The notes under the pieces: generated by a model
The model's input: only the letters and a program-made list of their open reading frames with translations
Told to the model about the DNA's origin: nothing
Databases searched by the model: none
Position numbers and translations under genes: made by a program
Shown here: positions 8,400-17,429 of the stretch, piece by piece
Layout of the letters: every line of letters starts with the position of its first letter
How positions within the stretch are numbered: the first letter of the stretch is position 1
Source: G965232465 sp965276005
Lineage (GTDB): Bacteria; Pseudomonadota; Alphaproteobacteria; JAQWUY01
Direction: 5' to 3'
Length of the DNA: 64,000 nucleotides
NCBI GenBank assembly: GCA_965276005.1
Contig: OZ254962.1
Span: forward strand, 434,001-498,000

Positions 8400-9301
8400 T
8401 ATTGTTTATATACTTTCGGGTTAAAGTAATCTCGGAGCCAATCGCCCAATAGATTAACAGATAATACAAAAATCACCAACACAATTCCGGGAAATACGGT
8501 AATCCACCAATAGCCCGAAAAGATATACTCGAACCCAGAAGAAATCAAAGACCCCAATGACGGGCGGTTTACCGGCATGCCCAGTCCTAAAAACGATAGG
8601 CTGGCTTCGGTAATAATAACCTCTGCTGTTTGCACGGTGGCAATGACAAAAATCGGGCTAACACAGTTTGGCAAGATGTGTGAAAACATGATTCGAAATC
8701 TGGTAATACCTAGCACTTGGGCGGATTCCACATATTCTTTTTGTTTTTCTGCCAACACACAAGACCGCACTGTACGGGCAAATTTCGGCCATTCGGCAAT
8801 GCCGATGACAAATATGAGAATGGGCAAAGCGAACTTAGAATACGCCTGCATACCAAAGGCAGCTTGCACAATGGCAAGCACGATAATAGCCACCATCATA
8901 GTCGAAAACGACAACTGAATATCGGCAACCCGCATGAACAGCGTGTCGACTCTGCCGCCATAGTAGCCGGCAACCATACCCAGTGTTACGCCGATTATCA
9001 TTTGAAACGCCACCGCACAAAAGCCGATAATCAGCGATACCCGCAACCCATATAAGATGGTCGATAAAATATCCCGTCCTTGTGTGTCGGTGCCTAGGTA
9101 AAATTCTGTACTGCCTTCGTCTGGGTACCAAAACGGCGGCAATTGCGAATTCATGATGTCTAGGGTTTCCAAATCATAGGGGGTATGCGGGGCAATCAGC
9201 GGGGCAAACACCGCCCCAATAAACAACGCCAGTACAACAACCGCCGAAACAAGGGCGACTTTGTCTTGCAAGAAATTATACCAAAATCTCGATGTACCCA
9301 T
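8399..9301 (-). CDS. Peptide ABC importer permease, OppC/DppC type
   Basis: Second membrane subunit of a dipeptide/oligopeptide importer (binding-protein-dependent transport family). The 300 residues include an N-terminal helix, the usual large first periplasmic loop with LGTDTQGRDILS, and the EAA loop EYVESAQVLGITRFRIMFSH that docks on the ATPase. It is 4 bp downstream of the OppB-type permease and overlaps the DUF3108-like gene. The substrate class cannot be fixed from the permease alone. Confidence 0.88.
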   Translation of the reverse strand: MGTSRFWYNFLQDKVALVSAVVVLALFIGAVFAPLIAPHTPYDLETLDIMNSQLPPFWYPDEGSTEFYLGTDTQGRDILSTILYGLRVSLIIGFCAVAFQMIIGVTLGMVAGYYGGRVDTLFMRVADIQLSFSTMMVAIIVLAIVQAAFGMQAYSKFALPILIFVIGIAEWPKFARTVRSCVLAEKQKEYVESAQVLGITRFRIMFSHILPNCVSPIFVIATVQTAEVIITEASLSFLGLGMPVNRPSLGSLISSGFEYIFSGYWWITVFPGIVLVIFVLSVNLLGDWLRDYFNPKVYKQ

Positions 9302-9305
9302 TGTA

Positions 9306-10280
9306 TTAGCCCTCTATCATGTTTACGGTGGGATTGATAAGCCCATACACCATGTCGACAATCGTATTGGTGATAACAAAAATAAACCCAACGACAATTA
9401 AATAAGTGGTGATTAAAGGAATGTCCGACCTTTTGATGGCTTCCAGAAACATAAACCCCATGCCGGGCCATTGAAACACGGTTTCGGTCAAGATGGTATA
9501 CGCAACCATAGTCCCAATTTGCAAGCCGCCAACGGTAACCACAGGCAACATGGTATTTTTTAGGGCGTGTTTATAATATACCGTACTGTTTTTTAAGCCT
9601 TTGGCTTTGGCAAATTTGACATAATCAGAGTGCAGGTTTTCCAACATCTCCGCCCGAACCAAACGGATAAATAACGGCAGCACTATCGACGACAGGGCAA
9701 CAGCCGGCATAACAATATGTTTTAACCCATCGAGAGTGAGAAAATTTGTCTGCCAAACCCCTATAACCGGGGTGATGTCGCCCCGTCCAAACGACGGCAT
9801 CCAGCCTAAGGATATGGAAAACACAAATATTAAGATGATGGCGGTTAAAAACACCGGCACAGATATGCCAAGAATACTGATTCCCATAATACATTTACTG
9901 ACTATGGATTTAGGGCGAATCGCACATTGCACGCCCAGCGGTATGGAGGTTACGACTATGATGAGGGCGGACAGGAATGTCAGCTCCAATGTGGCGGGCA
10001 TCTTTTCAAGAATCACCTCCAGTGTTGGGCGTTTAAAAAAGTACGAAGTGCCAAAATCCCCCTGTAACGCCTTGCCGATAAAGCGGCTGTATTGGACTAT
10101 AAATGGGTCGTTTAAGCCCATTTTTTCCCGTAGCTGCTCCCGCTGTTCTAGGGTTACACTGATACCGGTCAGCTCACGGGTGGGATCGCCCAGCCCCCCT
10201 TGTATGGCAAAGGCTATGATACTGATAAAAAACATAACGATGGTGGCTTGTATCAGCCGTCTGAATAAGAATGTCATCAT
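9306..10280 (-). CDS. Peptide ABC importer permease, OppB/DppB type
   Basis: First membrane subunit of the peptide importer. It begins MMTFLFRRLIQATIVMFFIS, the standard OppB N-terminus, and contains the conserved loop REKMGLNDPFIVQYSRF and the EAA loop YVKFAKAKGLKNSTVYYKH. The start at 10280 is chosen because its ATG overlaps the TGA of the ATPase gene (ATGA); a longer open frame reaching 10421 would lie inside the ATPase gene and adds a non-homologous N-terminus. 324 residues. Confidence 0.88.
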   Translation of the reverse strand: MMTFLFRRLIQATIVMFFISIIAFAIQGGLGDPTRELTGISVTLEQREQLREKMGLNDPFIVQYSRFIGKALQGDFGTSYFFKRPTLEVILEKMPATLELTFLSALIIVVTSIPLGVQCAIRPKSIVSKCIMGISILGISVPVFLTAIILIFVFSISLGWMPSFGRGDITPVIGVWQTNFLTLDGLKHIVMPAVALSSIVLPLFIRLVRAEMLENLHSDYVKFAKAKGLKNSTVYYKHALKNTMLPVVTVGGLQIGTMVAYTILTETVFQWPGMGFMFLEAIKRSDIPLITTYLIVVGFIFVITNTIVDMVYGLINPTVNMIEG

Positions 10281-11977
10281 AATCTTGCCTTTGCCTTGTC
10301 CAGTGATGGCATCAGTTCTAACAATTCTGCCGTGTACGGATGGGTGGGATTTTCGAATACAGTGTTGGTTGCGGCGGATTCGATAATTTTGCCATGCTGC
10401 ATAACGGCAATATGGTCGCACATTTGGCGTACAACCGGTAAATCGTGGGTGATAAACAACATGGTTAGGTGCATCTGGTCTTGTAGGTCTTTGAGTAGGT
10501 TTAAAATCTGTGCCTGTACGGATACATCCAATGCCGATGTGGGTTCATCACAGATTAAAATACTCGGGCGGGTTGCCAACGCCCGGGCAATCGATATGCG
10601 TTGCCGTTGTCCGCCGGAGAATTCGTGGGGGTATTTGTGTGCTGCGGCACTGCCCAATTTCACATGGTTTAACAAGTCGTTGACAATCTGTGGCACGGCG
10701 TGCTTTTCGGCAATTTTGTGAAACAAAATGGGTTCGGCAATAATATCGTAAATGGTTTTTTTGGCATTTAGGCTGGAATACGGGTTTTGAAAAATCATTT
10801 GAATGTCTTGGCGATAGGGGCGGCGTTGTCTTTCTGATAAAGCGGTTAAGTTCGTGCCGTTATATAACACTTGCCCTTGTTGTGGGGTGTACAGCCCGGC
10901 AATCACTCGGGCTATGGTAGACTTACCAGACCCGGATTCGCCCACCAAGCCAAAACTGGTGCCTTTGCGGATGTGAAACGACACATCTTGGTTGGCTTTC
11001 ACATAGGTACGGTTTTTTGCCAGTAACGAATCTTTGACTTTAAACAATAGGGATACATTTTTGACTTGCAATATATCATCGCCTATATCGTCCATAGCCT
11101 TTTGCCCCAGCCAATGGTGTTTGATGTCGATGGAGGGCAGGGTGTCGTCTTCGGATTCGATGTGCTGTACCAAAGGAAAGCGGTCGATCTTTTTTTGCGA
11201 TGGCGGTACGGCGGATATTAACGCTTTGGTGTAGGGGTGTTCGGGGGTGTGTAAAATGTGTTTAGCAGTGCCTTGTTCGACAATTTCCCCGTTGTACATG
11301 ACAATCACTCGATCGGCGGTATTGGCTATTACCCCCATGTCGTGGGTGATTAACATAACGCCGATTTGGCGGTCTTTGCACAGGGTTTTGATGATGTGCA
11401 AAATCTTATCTTGTACAGATACATCCAGTGCGGTTGTCGGCTCATCGGCAATAACCAGTTGTGGATTACAACAAAGGGCAATAGCAATCACCACTCGCTG
11501 TCGCATGCCACCGGAAAATTGGTGTGGGTATTGGTCGATTCGGGTCTGTGCATCACTGATGCCCACCTGTTGTAACAGCTCTATGGCACGGGTGCGGGCG
11601 TGTTGTTTGGATATTTTTAACCCTTGAATCATCGTCTCAACCAATTGGTCACCAACGGTAAACAGCGGGTTTAACGAAGTCATTGGGTCTTGGCTGATAA
11701 GCCCGATTCTACGCCCCCGAATAGATTGCATGTGCGTATCGTCCAAAGCGGCGATTTGGGTGTTTTGTAGATAAATGTCGCCGCTGGCGATTCGTCCCGG
11801 CACCGATAACAAATTGATAATTGCATTGCCCACTGTAGATTTTCCCGCCCCCGATTCGCCAACCACACCGACCACTTCGCCGGGCGATATGTCCATCGAC
11901 ACATTTTTCACCGCATGAAAAGTGCTGTGTCGCATGGGAAAATCGATATTTAGGTTTTTTATCTGCAATAAGGACAT
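10277..11977 (-). CDS. Double-domain peptide ABC transporter ATPase (GsiA/YejF type)
   Basis: A fused DppD–DppF-type ATPase of 566 residues that powers the adjacent permeases. The N-terminal domain has Walker A GESGAGKST, signature FSGGMRQRV and Walker B LVIADEPT; the C-terminal domain repeats these as GESGSGKST, FSGGQRQRI and LICDEPTSALDV. Both nucleotide sites look intact. The linker (about residues 255–310) carries the oligopeptide-ATPase C-terminal extension that follows domain one. It sits between the binding-protein gene and the permeases, overlaps the OppB-type gene as ATGA, and lies beyond a hairpin that probably reduces its expression relative to the binding protein. Confidence 0.9.
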   Translation of the reverse strand: MSLLQIKNLNIDFPMRHSTFHAVKNVSMDISPGEVVGVVGESGAGKSTVGNAIINLLSVPGRIASGDIYLQNTQIAALDDTHMQSIRGRRIGLISQDPMTSLNPLFTVGDQLVETMIQGLKISKQHARTRAIELLQQVGISDAQTRIDQYPHQFSGGMRQRVVIAIALCCNPQLVIADEPTTALDVSVQDKILHIIKTLCKDRQIGVMLITHDMGVIANTADRVIVMYNGEIVEQGTAKHILHTPEHPYTKALISAVPPSQKKIDRFPLVQHIESEDDTLPSIDIKHHWLGQKAMDDIGDDILQVKNVSLLFKVKDSLLAKNRTYVKANQDVSFHIRKGTSFGLVGESGSGKSTIARVIAGLYTPQQGQVLYNGTNLTALSERQRRPYRQDIQMIFQNPYSSLNAKKTIYDIIAEPILFHKIAEKHAVPQIVNDLLNHVKLGSAAAHKYPHEFSGGQRQRISIARALATRPSILICDEPTSALDVSVQAQILNLLKDLQDQMHLTMLFITHDLPVVRQMCDHIAVMQHGKIIESAATNTVFENPTHPYTAELLELMPSLDKAKARL

Positions 11978-12009
11978 ATGGGGTATCCTGGAGGGGTGTT
12001 TTTATAAAA

Positions 12010-12041
12010 ATATGGTGGGAATCGCATTGTTCCCACCATAT
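12010..12041 (-). terminator. Hairpin between binding-protein and ATPase genes
   Basis: Read on the minus strand, a perfect 12-bp stem (ATATGGTGGGAA / TTCCCACCATAT) with an 8-nt loop is followed by TTTTATAAA. It has the form of an intrinsic terminator and lies inside the operon, after the solute-binding protein. A partial terminator here would give the usual excess of binding protein over transporter subunits. Confidence 0.7.
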
Positions 12042-12055
12042 ATTAAGGCATCGAT

Positions 12056-13582
12056 TTAATCGATAACTATATCTCCCCAATACGGGAAGTTTAGGGCGTT
12101 GACAACCGGTGCCGCATTTACGCCTGTGCGGTGTCCATAGGCTAGGTTTTGCCAATGTAGCGGTACAAATGCCGCATCGTTGTACATGATGGCTTCTACT
12201 TCTTGCAACATAGCGGATCGTTTTGCCACATCGGTTTCCTTGTTTGCGGCTAAGGTTAAGGCGTCGACTCTCGGGTTACAGTAGGCGTTGGCGTTGTACG
12301 CCCCCACCCCTGTTTCCTTGTTGGGACACATGCTCAAGTACTCATAGAAGTTGGCAGAATCTTCCGTATCAGAGTGCCAGCCGATCATCATTATATCCGC
12401 CGCCCGCTCATCGAACTTTGGCCAGTACTGTGCTTTGGGCATGGTCTTTAAATCGACAGTGATTTTGATTTTTGCCAGCATAGACGCCACCGCTTGGGCG
12501 ATTTTGGCATCGTTGACATAGCGGTTATTCGGTGCCATCATGGTAACAGAAAATCCGTTTGCATAGCCCGCTTCTTTCATTAGGGCTTTGGCTTTGTTAA
12601 GGTCATAGCGGGGGGTCAATGCGGGGTTGTATCCTTGATACCCTTTGGGCGACATTTGCCCCGCCACAGTGCCAAACCCGTTCATGATTTTCTTGACGAT
12701 ACCGGCGTTGTTGATGGCGTATACAATCGCTTGTCGTACCTTGACATTCGCCAGTGCCGGGTGGCGTTGTTGGTTCATCTGAAAAGTGATAATCCGTGTC
12801 CCCGGAATAGTGAGTAATTGCTTACCATTTGCCTGTATCAGTCTAAAGTCTGCGGGGGCAACGGGGGCGATAAAGTCGACGCCATCGGACAGCAACGCCG
12901 CCGTGCGGGTGCCGTTTTCAGAAATAGGCGTCAAGATAATTTCATCCACATTGCCTCGATTCCCCCAGTATCCGTCAAATGCACTGTAGACAACTTTGAC
13001 ACCTTGTTGCCGTTGGGTTACGGTAAATGGACCGGTACCAGAGGCGTTTGCCGATGCAAAGCTGGAGCCGTCTTTACTGATGTTATCCCGTCCCGCATAG
13101 AATTTCGCATCCATAGGGAATACATAAGTTAAAGTGGACAATAATAGCGGATACGCTTCGTTGGTGGTGATTTCCACCGTGTAAGTGTCGATGGCTCTTA
13201 CATTGCTGATTTTGTTAAAGATACCTTTGTAATCGGGCGATGTTTGCAAGCGATTGATGGTAAACACCACATCGTTTGCGGTAAAATCATTGCCTGAGTG
13301 GAACTTTACGCCCCTGCGTAAGTTTACCACCATAACAGTTGGAGAAACCTGTTCCCAGCTGGTCGCCAAGCGAGGCTCGATCGCCAAGTCCTTTGTCCAC
13401 CGTACCAACGGGTCAAATACCAAGTGGGAATGTTGTAACATGCCTCCCGATAGCTGTTCTTGAATATCCATAGTAACGGGGTCTGCGTCATATGCAATGC
13501 GTAAAGTCTTTGCATAAGATGCCGATGCCATCACAGCCGCTGCGGCGGCTACCACCGCCATTTTCGTTAAAAATTTTCTCAT
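12056..13582 (-). CDS. Peptide ABC transporter substrate-binding protein (SBP family 5)
   Basis: Periplasmic binding protein of the oligopeptide/nickel family, first gene of the minus-strand importer operon. It has an N-terminal signal peptide with a KKM/alanine-rich core ending around ASASYA, then the typical start of the mature protein (LRIAYDADPVTMDIQE) and the family segment RRGVKFHSGNDFTANDVVFT. There is no lipobox cysteine, so it should be soluble in the periplasm. 508 residues. Its gene has a fair ribosome site (AGGAACT) and 165 bp of upstream sequence in which I see no clear promoter. Confidence 0.9.
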   Translation of the reverse strand: MRKFLTKMAVVAAAAAVMASASYAKTLRIAYDADPVTMDIQEQLSGGMLQHSHLVFDPLVRWTKDLAIEPRLATSWEQVSPTVMVVNLRRGVKFHSGNDFTANDVVFTINRLQTSPDYKGIFNKISNVRAIDTYTVEITTNEAYPLLLSTLTYVFPMDAKFYAGRDNISKDGSSFASANASGTGPFTVTQRQQGVKVVYSAFDGYWGNRGNVDEIILTPISENGTRTAALLSDGVDFIAPVAPADFRLIQANGKQLLTIPGTRIITFQMNQQRHPALANVKVRQAIVYAINNAGIVKKIMNGFGTVAGQMSPKGYQGYNPALTPRYDLNKAKALMKEAGYANGFSVTMMAPNNRYVNDAKIAQAVASMLAKIKITVDLKTMPKAQYWPKFDERAADIMMIGWHSDTEDSANFYEYLSMCPNKETGVGAYNANAYCNPRVDALTLAANKETDVAKRSAMLQEVEAIMYNDAAFVPLHWQNLAYGHRTGVNAAPVVNALNFPYWGDIVID

Positions 13583-13747
13583 AGTCAGTTCCTATCTCTT
13601 GTTACTAAAATATACACCGGCGTGCATACCATGTACACACGACCACAGGTGCATAGCATATCACATATACACCATATGGCATGAATATAAAGAAATAGTA
13701 TATAAATTGCAACCCCTAATCTAGGTTTATATTTTATTTAGGTGTAT

Positions 13748-14560
13748 CTATTGTGCAGTTGTGATACAGTAAAGGGCAATTGCCGCCGCATTCGATACAT
13801 TTAAGCTGTCGACCAAATAATCCGCACAAGGGGTGGGGATATGCACCAGTATATCACAGGTTTTTTCGGTTAATCGCCTTATGCCGGCACCTTCTGCCCC
13901 CATGACTAGGGCGGTATTTGGCGATGGGCTGTACTGTTGTATCTCCATATCCGCATTGCTCGATAGCCCCACACACCAAAAACCGTGTTTTTTTAGGGTG
14001 GTTAAGCCCTGTTTCATATTGGGTACCCGCACAAGGGGAATTTTTTCCAATGCCCCGGATGCGGATTTTGCCAGTACACCTGTTTCTTGGGGGCTGTTTT
14101 TGTCGACAACGATGACCGCTTGTGCCCCGAATATGGCACTGCTTCTTAAAATCGCTCCGATATTGTGTGGGTCGCATACCTGATCTAGTACCACTACGGT
14201 ATTTTTATCGTTTGCCGACATATTTTTTAGTACGGTTGTCAGTGCCACAGGCGGCAGCGGGGCGACAACGGCGACAATCCCTTGATGGGGGACATTGTCC
14301 GGCACCATGTGGGCAATATCTTGTTTGTGCAACAGTTTTACATCCGTGTTGCGGTCTGACAATATTTTGCGGGTGGCAGGCGACAAAGCGGCATATGTCG
14401 TATCACAGGTGCACAGCTGTTTAATGTGGCGGTTTGGGTTGTGAATCGCCGCTACAACAGGGTGCCAGCCGTATAGGAGTACCTCTTTCGACACAAGCTT
14501 TGGCGTCCTTTGTTTGGGGGAACGGGAACTGTGTTTATGGGCTTTGTGTGTTTTTTGCAT
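13748..14560 (-). CDS. rlmB: TrmH-family (SpoU) rRNA 2'-O-methyltransferase, RlmB-like
   Basis: SPOUT-class RNA ribose methylase. The N-terminal substrate-binding domain (LLYGWHPVVAAIHNP, about residues 25–95) precedes the catalytic domain with motif 1 LDQVCDPHNIGAILRS, motif 2 ALVMGAEGAGI and motif 3 DSLNVSNAAAIALY. This is the RlmB architecture (23S G2251). The start at 14560 (MQKTHK) gives 270 residues with a basic N-terminus as in other RlmB proteins. A longer frame to 14659 would add 33 atypical residues. It is divergent from the tRNA-Tyr gene. Confidence 0.85.
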   Translation of the reverse strand: MQKTHKAHKHSSRSPKQRTPKLVSKEVLLYGWHPVVAAIHNPNRHIKQLCTCDTTYAALSPATRKILSDRNTDVKLLHKQDIAHMVPDNVPHQGIVAVVAPLPPVALTTVLKNMSANDKNTVVVLDQVCDPHNIGAILRSSAIFGAQAVIVVDKNSPQETGVLAKSASGALEKIPLVRVPNMKQGLTTLKKHGFWCVGLSSNADMEIQQYSPSPNTALVMGAEGAGIRRLTEKTCDILVHIPTPCADYLVDSLNVSNAAAIALYCITTAQ

Positions 14561-14638
14561 AGGGTATATATACCTGTATTGTTGGGGCATGTGCCAGCAA
14601 AAAATACTTTGTCCCACACATTTTTTTAAAAAATATAC

Positions 14639-14667
14639 TTGACGCCCCTGCGAATTCACCCTATAAG
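14639..14667 (+). promoter_or_regulatory. Sigma-70-type promoter of tRNA-Tyr
   Basis: TTGACG (14639–14644), a 17-bp spacer and TATAAG (14662–14667). Transcription should begin about 25 bp upstream of the mature tRNA 5' end. Confidence 0.8.
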
Positions 14668-14698
14668 GTTGCTAGTTGTCAAGACAATAGCTCTACAT

Positions 14699-14783
14699 GG
14701 AGGGATGCCTGAGCGGTTAAAAGGGGCGGACTGTAAATCCGTTGGCTAAGCCTACGTTGGTTCGAATCCAACTCCCTCCACCA
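14699..14783 (+). tRNA. tRNA-Tyr (anticodon GTA), CCA encoded
   Basis: The acceptor stem GGAGGGA pairs with TCCCTCC, and A then the encoded CCA follow. The anticodon GTA is at 14733–14735 within CTGTAAA. The long variable arm of a class II tRNA is present, as expected for bacterial tRNA-Tyr, and the T arm reads GGTTCGAATCC. It has its own promoter. Confidence 0.97.
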
Positions 14784-14786
14784 ATA

Positions 14787-14824
14787 CAAAAAGTTTTTTG
14801 TTCCTTGTAATAAAAGACTTTTTG
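14787..14824 (+). terminator. Possible terminator hairpin after tRNA-Tyr
   Basis: CAAAAAGT (14787–14794) can pair with ACTTTTTG (14817–14824) across a 22-nt AT-rich loop. The stem is weak and the loop long, so this is tentative. Confidence 0.3.
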
Positions 14825-14891
14825 GTGTTTTGGGCATTGTGTCATATGTTGGTGTCGGTTTTCACATACATATATAAACAGGGAGAATAAA

Positions 14892-15776
14892 ATGGGTGTT
14901 TTACAAAAAGGCATTTGGTATCAGGACAAACAACAGAGCGATTTAGACACTATCACCACCGTAGCACAGCCTATACAGGTCGAATCGGGACGGTATCACT
15001 TATATATATCGTTGGCGTGTCCGTTTGCCCATCGTCCGTACTTGACTATTCAGTATTTGGGATTACAGCATGCCATATCCGTATCGTCTGTTGCCCCCAT
15101 TCGCTATGATCAAGGCTGGGAGTTCGATGCGGCGTATCCCGATCCGATTAACAATTGTACCTATTTGCACCAAGTCTATACAAATTGTATGCCTGAATAT
15201 TCGGGTAGTGTAGGGGTGCCGACCCTGTGGGACAAACACGAAAACAGGGTGGTAAGTACGGATTCTGCCAACTTGGCATTGGCATTTGCCACCGAGTGGT
15301 TGCCTTTGGCACGAAATCCCGTACAGCTGGTGCCACAAGGCATGCAGGAGGACATTGTATCCTATAACGCATGGCTACACGACAACATCAACCGCAAAGT
15401 ATACCACTTAGGACTGTTTGCCAAACACCAAGCGGGATACGACACGGCAAGCGATGTGTTATTCGACAGCTTGCAAATGGTGGAAGGACGATTAAAACAC
15501 GCCGCTTATATGCACGGTGATACGCTTACCTTATCGGATATGTTTTTGATTCCCACTCTGTGCCGCTTTGAAACTGTGTATGCTATTCACTTTAAAGCCA
15601 ACAAATACCGCTTGCAGGATTTTACCCACATATACGCCTATTTTGTAAAGTGTATGCAGAATCCCGTCATACGGGCTACTGTGGATGTTGCATACAGCAA
15701 ACGCCACTATTACATATCGCACCGGGCGTTAAATCCTATGGGCATAGTGCCTGCGGGACCGCATATCGACTGGTGA
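14892..15776 (+). CDS. yqjG: Glutathionyl-hydroquinone reductase (Xi-class GST)
   Basis: Glutathione-dependent reductase of glutathionyl-hydroquinones, of the YqjG/ECM4 family. The catalytic cysteine lies in SLACPFAHRPYL near residue 43 (the family motif is CPWAHR, here with Phe for Trp). The C-terminal signature YYISHRALNPMGIVPAGP is strongly typical. 294 residues, a little under the usual 310–330. It has a ribosome site (AGGGAGAA) just before the ATG. Cytoplasmic; role in detoxifying quinone adducts is taken from the family. Confidence 0.88.
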   Translation: MGVLQKGIWYQDKQQSDLDTITTVAQPIQVESGRYHLYISLACPFAHRPYLTIQYLGLQHAISVSSVAPIRYDQGWEFDAAYPDPINNCTYLHQVYTNCMPEYSGSVGVPTLWDKHENRVVSTDSANLALAFATEWLPLARNPVQLVPQGMQEDIVSYNAWLHDNINRKVYHLGLFAKHQAGYDTASDVLFDSLQMVEGRLKHAAYMHGDTLTLSDMFLIPTLCRFETVYAIHFKANKYRLQDFTHIYAYFVKCMQNPVIRATVDVAYSKRHYYISHRALNPMGIVPAGPHIDW

Positions 15777-15811
15777 TTTATCAAATTTTTTACATGCGAT
15801 GCATTTTTTTG

Positions 15812-15840
15812 TTGCAACAGTGCGGATTTATCGGTATAAG
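15812..15840 (+). promoter_or_regulatory. Sigma-70-type promoter of tRNA-Gly/tuf
   Basis: TTGCAA (15812–15817), a 17-bp spacer and TATAAG (15835–15840). It lies 50 bp before tRNA-Gly and, with no clear terminator after that tRNA, probably also drives tuf. Confidence 0.7.
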
Positions 15841-15890
15841 CAACGAGGAACGCATAGCCTAATCTATGCTTGCATGTGCATACGCCTTTT

Positions 15891-15964
15891 GCGGGTGTAG
15901 CTCAACGGTAGAGTCCCAGCCTTCCAAGCTGGTTGTGTGGGTTCGATTCCCATCACCCGCTCCA
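15891..15964 (+). tRNA. tRNA-Gly (anticodon TCC), CCA encoded
   Basis: The acceptor stem GCGGGTG pairs with CACCCGC, followed by T and an encoded CCA. The anticodon TCC is at 15923–15925 in the loop CTTCCAA; the T arm contains GGTTCGATTCC. It lies 85 bp upstream of tuf, an arrangement seen in many proteobacteria where tRNA genes flank tufB. Confidence 0.97.
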
Positions 15965-16049
15965 TGCGTATGTATGTGCCAATAGGGTTGGGGGGTGTTT
16001 TTTTGTGTAATATTTTATTTTATTCATTTTCACTAAGGATATATTTGTT

Positions 16050-17234
16050 ATGAGTAAGGAGACTTTTGATCGTTCGAAACCCCATGTCAATGTGGGTACA
16101 ATAGGGCATGTGGATCACGGCAAAACCACATTAACAGCGGCAATTTCTAAGGTGCTTGCCGAAACCAGCGGCGGTGAGGCAACAGATTTTAATAACATCG
16201 ACAAAGCACCAGAGGAGCGGGAACGGGGCATCACCATTAACACCGCCCACATCGAGTACGAAACGGTACATCGCCACTATGCCCATGTGGACTGTCCGGG
16301 ACACGCTGATTATGTGAAAAACATGATTACCGGTGCGGCACAGATGGACGGGGCGATTTTGGTGGTAAACGCTGCCGATGGTCCGATGCCGCAAACTCGG
16401 GAGCACATCTTGCTTGCCCGTCAAGTAGGGGTGCCAAAGATTGTGGTATTTTTAAACAAAGTCGACCAAGTGGACGATGAAGAGCTGTTGGAATTGGTGG
16501 AGATGGAAATCCGTGAATTGTTGTCGTCCTATGAATTCCCCGGCGACGATATTCCCGTGATTGCTGGTTCTGCTTTGGCGGCTCTTGAGGGTCGGGACGA
16601 TGACATCGGTCGGGCAAAGATTTTGGAATTGATGGCGGCGGTCGATGACTACATTGAGACACCCAAGCGGGACACGGACAAAGATTTTGTTATGCCGATC
16701 GAAGATGTGTTTACCATTTCTGGTCGGGGTACGGTGGTAACCGGGCGTATTGAGGCGGGCATTATCAATGTCGGCGATGAGATTGAAATTGTCGGCATTC
16801 GGGACACTTCGAAGACCACTTGTACGGGTGTAGAAATGTTCCGCAAGTTATTAGACCGTGGCGAAGCCGGCGACAATGTGGGCGTACTGTTACGGGGTGT
16901 GGATCGCAACGATGTAGAACGGGGACAAGTGCTATGTAAGCCCGGCTCTATTTCACCGCACACCAAGTTTAAAGCGGAAGCGTACATTTTGTCGAAGGAG
17001 GAGGGGGGACGGCACACGCCGTTTTTCTCCAACTACCGCCCACAATTTTATTTTCGCACCACTGATGTTACCGGGTCTATTGCCTTGCCTACGGGTACGG
17101 AGATGGTTATGCCCGGCGATAACATCACTATGGATGTGGAGCTGATTTCGCCGATTGCCATGTCGAAGGGCTTGCGGTTTGCGATTCGTGAAGGCGGTCG
17201 CACTGTAGGTGCCGGTGTCGTTGCCGAAGTGTGA
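16050..17234 (+). CDS. tuf: Elongation factor Tu
   Basis: GTPase that brings aminoacyl-tRNA to the ribosome. 394 residues, full length. G1 GHVDHGKTT, switch I with APEERERGITI, G3 DCPGHADYVKNM with the catalytic His, and G4 NKVD are all intact; domain 2 and the C-terminal GRTVGAGVV are normal. It lies between tRNA-Gly and tRNA-Trp, the tufB position. No second tuf copy is in the window. Confidence 0.98.
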   Translation: MSKETFDRSKPHVNVGTIGHVDHGKTTLTAAISKVLAETSGGEATDFNNIDKAPEERERGITINTAHIEYETVHRHYAHVDCPGHADYVKNMITGAAQMDGAILVVNAADGPMPQTREHILLARQVGVPKIVVFLNKVDQVDDEELLELVEMEIRELLSSYEFPGDDIPVIAGSALAALEGRDDDIGRAKILELMAAVDDYIETPKRDTDKDFVMPIEDVFTISGRGTVVTGRIEAGIINVGDEIEIVGIRDTSKTTCTGVEMFRKLLDRGEAGDNVGVLLRGVDRNDVERGQVLCKPGSISPHTKFKAEAYILSKEEGGRHTPFFSNYRPQFYFRTTDVTGSIALPTGTEMVMPGDNITMDVELISPIAMSKGLRFAIREGGRTVGAGVVAEV

Positions 17235-17258
17235 GGATACTCAAGTGTAAGGATACTT

Positions 17259-17301
17259 AAAGGGGTATTGTGGAAATGTGCTGTCTTCGCAATGCCCCTT
17301 T
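17259..17301 (+). terminator. Perfect 12-bp stem-loop between tuf and tRNA-Trp
   Basis: AAAGGGGTATTG (17259–17270) pairs with CAATGCCCCTTT (17290–17301) across a 19-nt loop, with one G–T pair. No T-run follows; the tRNA-Trp gene begins three bases later. It could be a weak terminator of tuf or a processing signal for the tRNA 5' leader. Its left arm repeats the first bases of the tRNA (AGGGGTAT), so the right arm could pair with either. Confidence 0.6.
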
Positions 17302-17304
17302 CAT

Positions 17305-17380
17305 AGGGGTATAGCTCAGTTGGTAGAGCGACGGTCTCCAAAACCGTAGGTCCTGGGTTCAAATCCTAGTGCCCCTGCCA
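17305..17380 (+). tRNA. tRNA-Trp (anticodon CCA), CCA end encoded
   Basis: The acceptor AGGGGTA pairs with TGCCCCT, then G and an encoded CCA. The anticodon CCA is at 17358–17360 in CTCCAAA. The tuf–trnW–secE order is classical. Confidence 0.97.
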
Positions 17381-17387
17381 GTTTGGG

Positions 17388-17410
17388 AAAACAGCTTGCA
17401 GGCTGTTTTT
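17388..17410 (+). terminator. Intrinsic terminator after tRNA-Trp
   Basis: AAAACAGC, a 6-nt loop, GCTGTTTT and a further T. It separates the tRNA/tuf transcript from secE, which has its own promoter just downstream. Confidence 0.75.
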
Positions 17411-17429
17411 GTGTGTTACAAAAAACACC

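Noticed and set aside
10281..10421. N-terminal extension of the OppB-type permease
   Set aside because: Lies wholly within the ATPase gene and adds basic, non-homologous residues; the ATGA-coupled start at 10280 begins with the family N-terminus.
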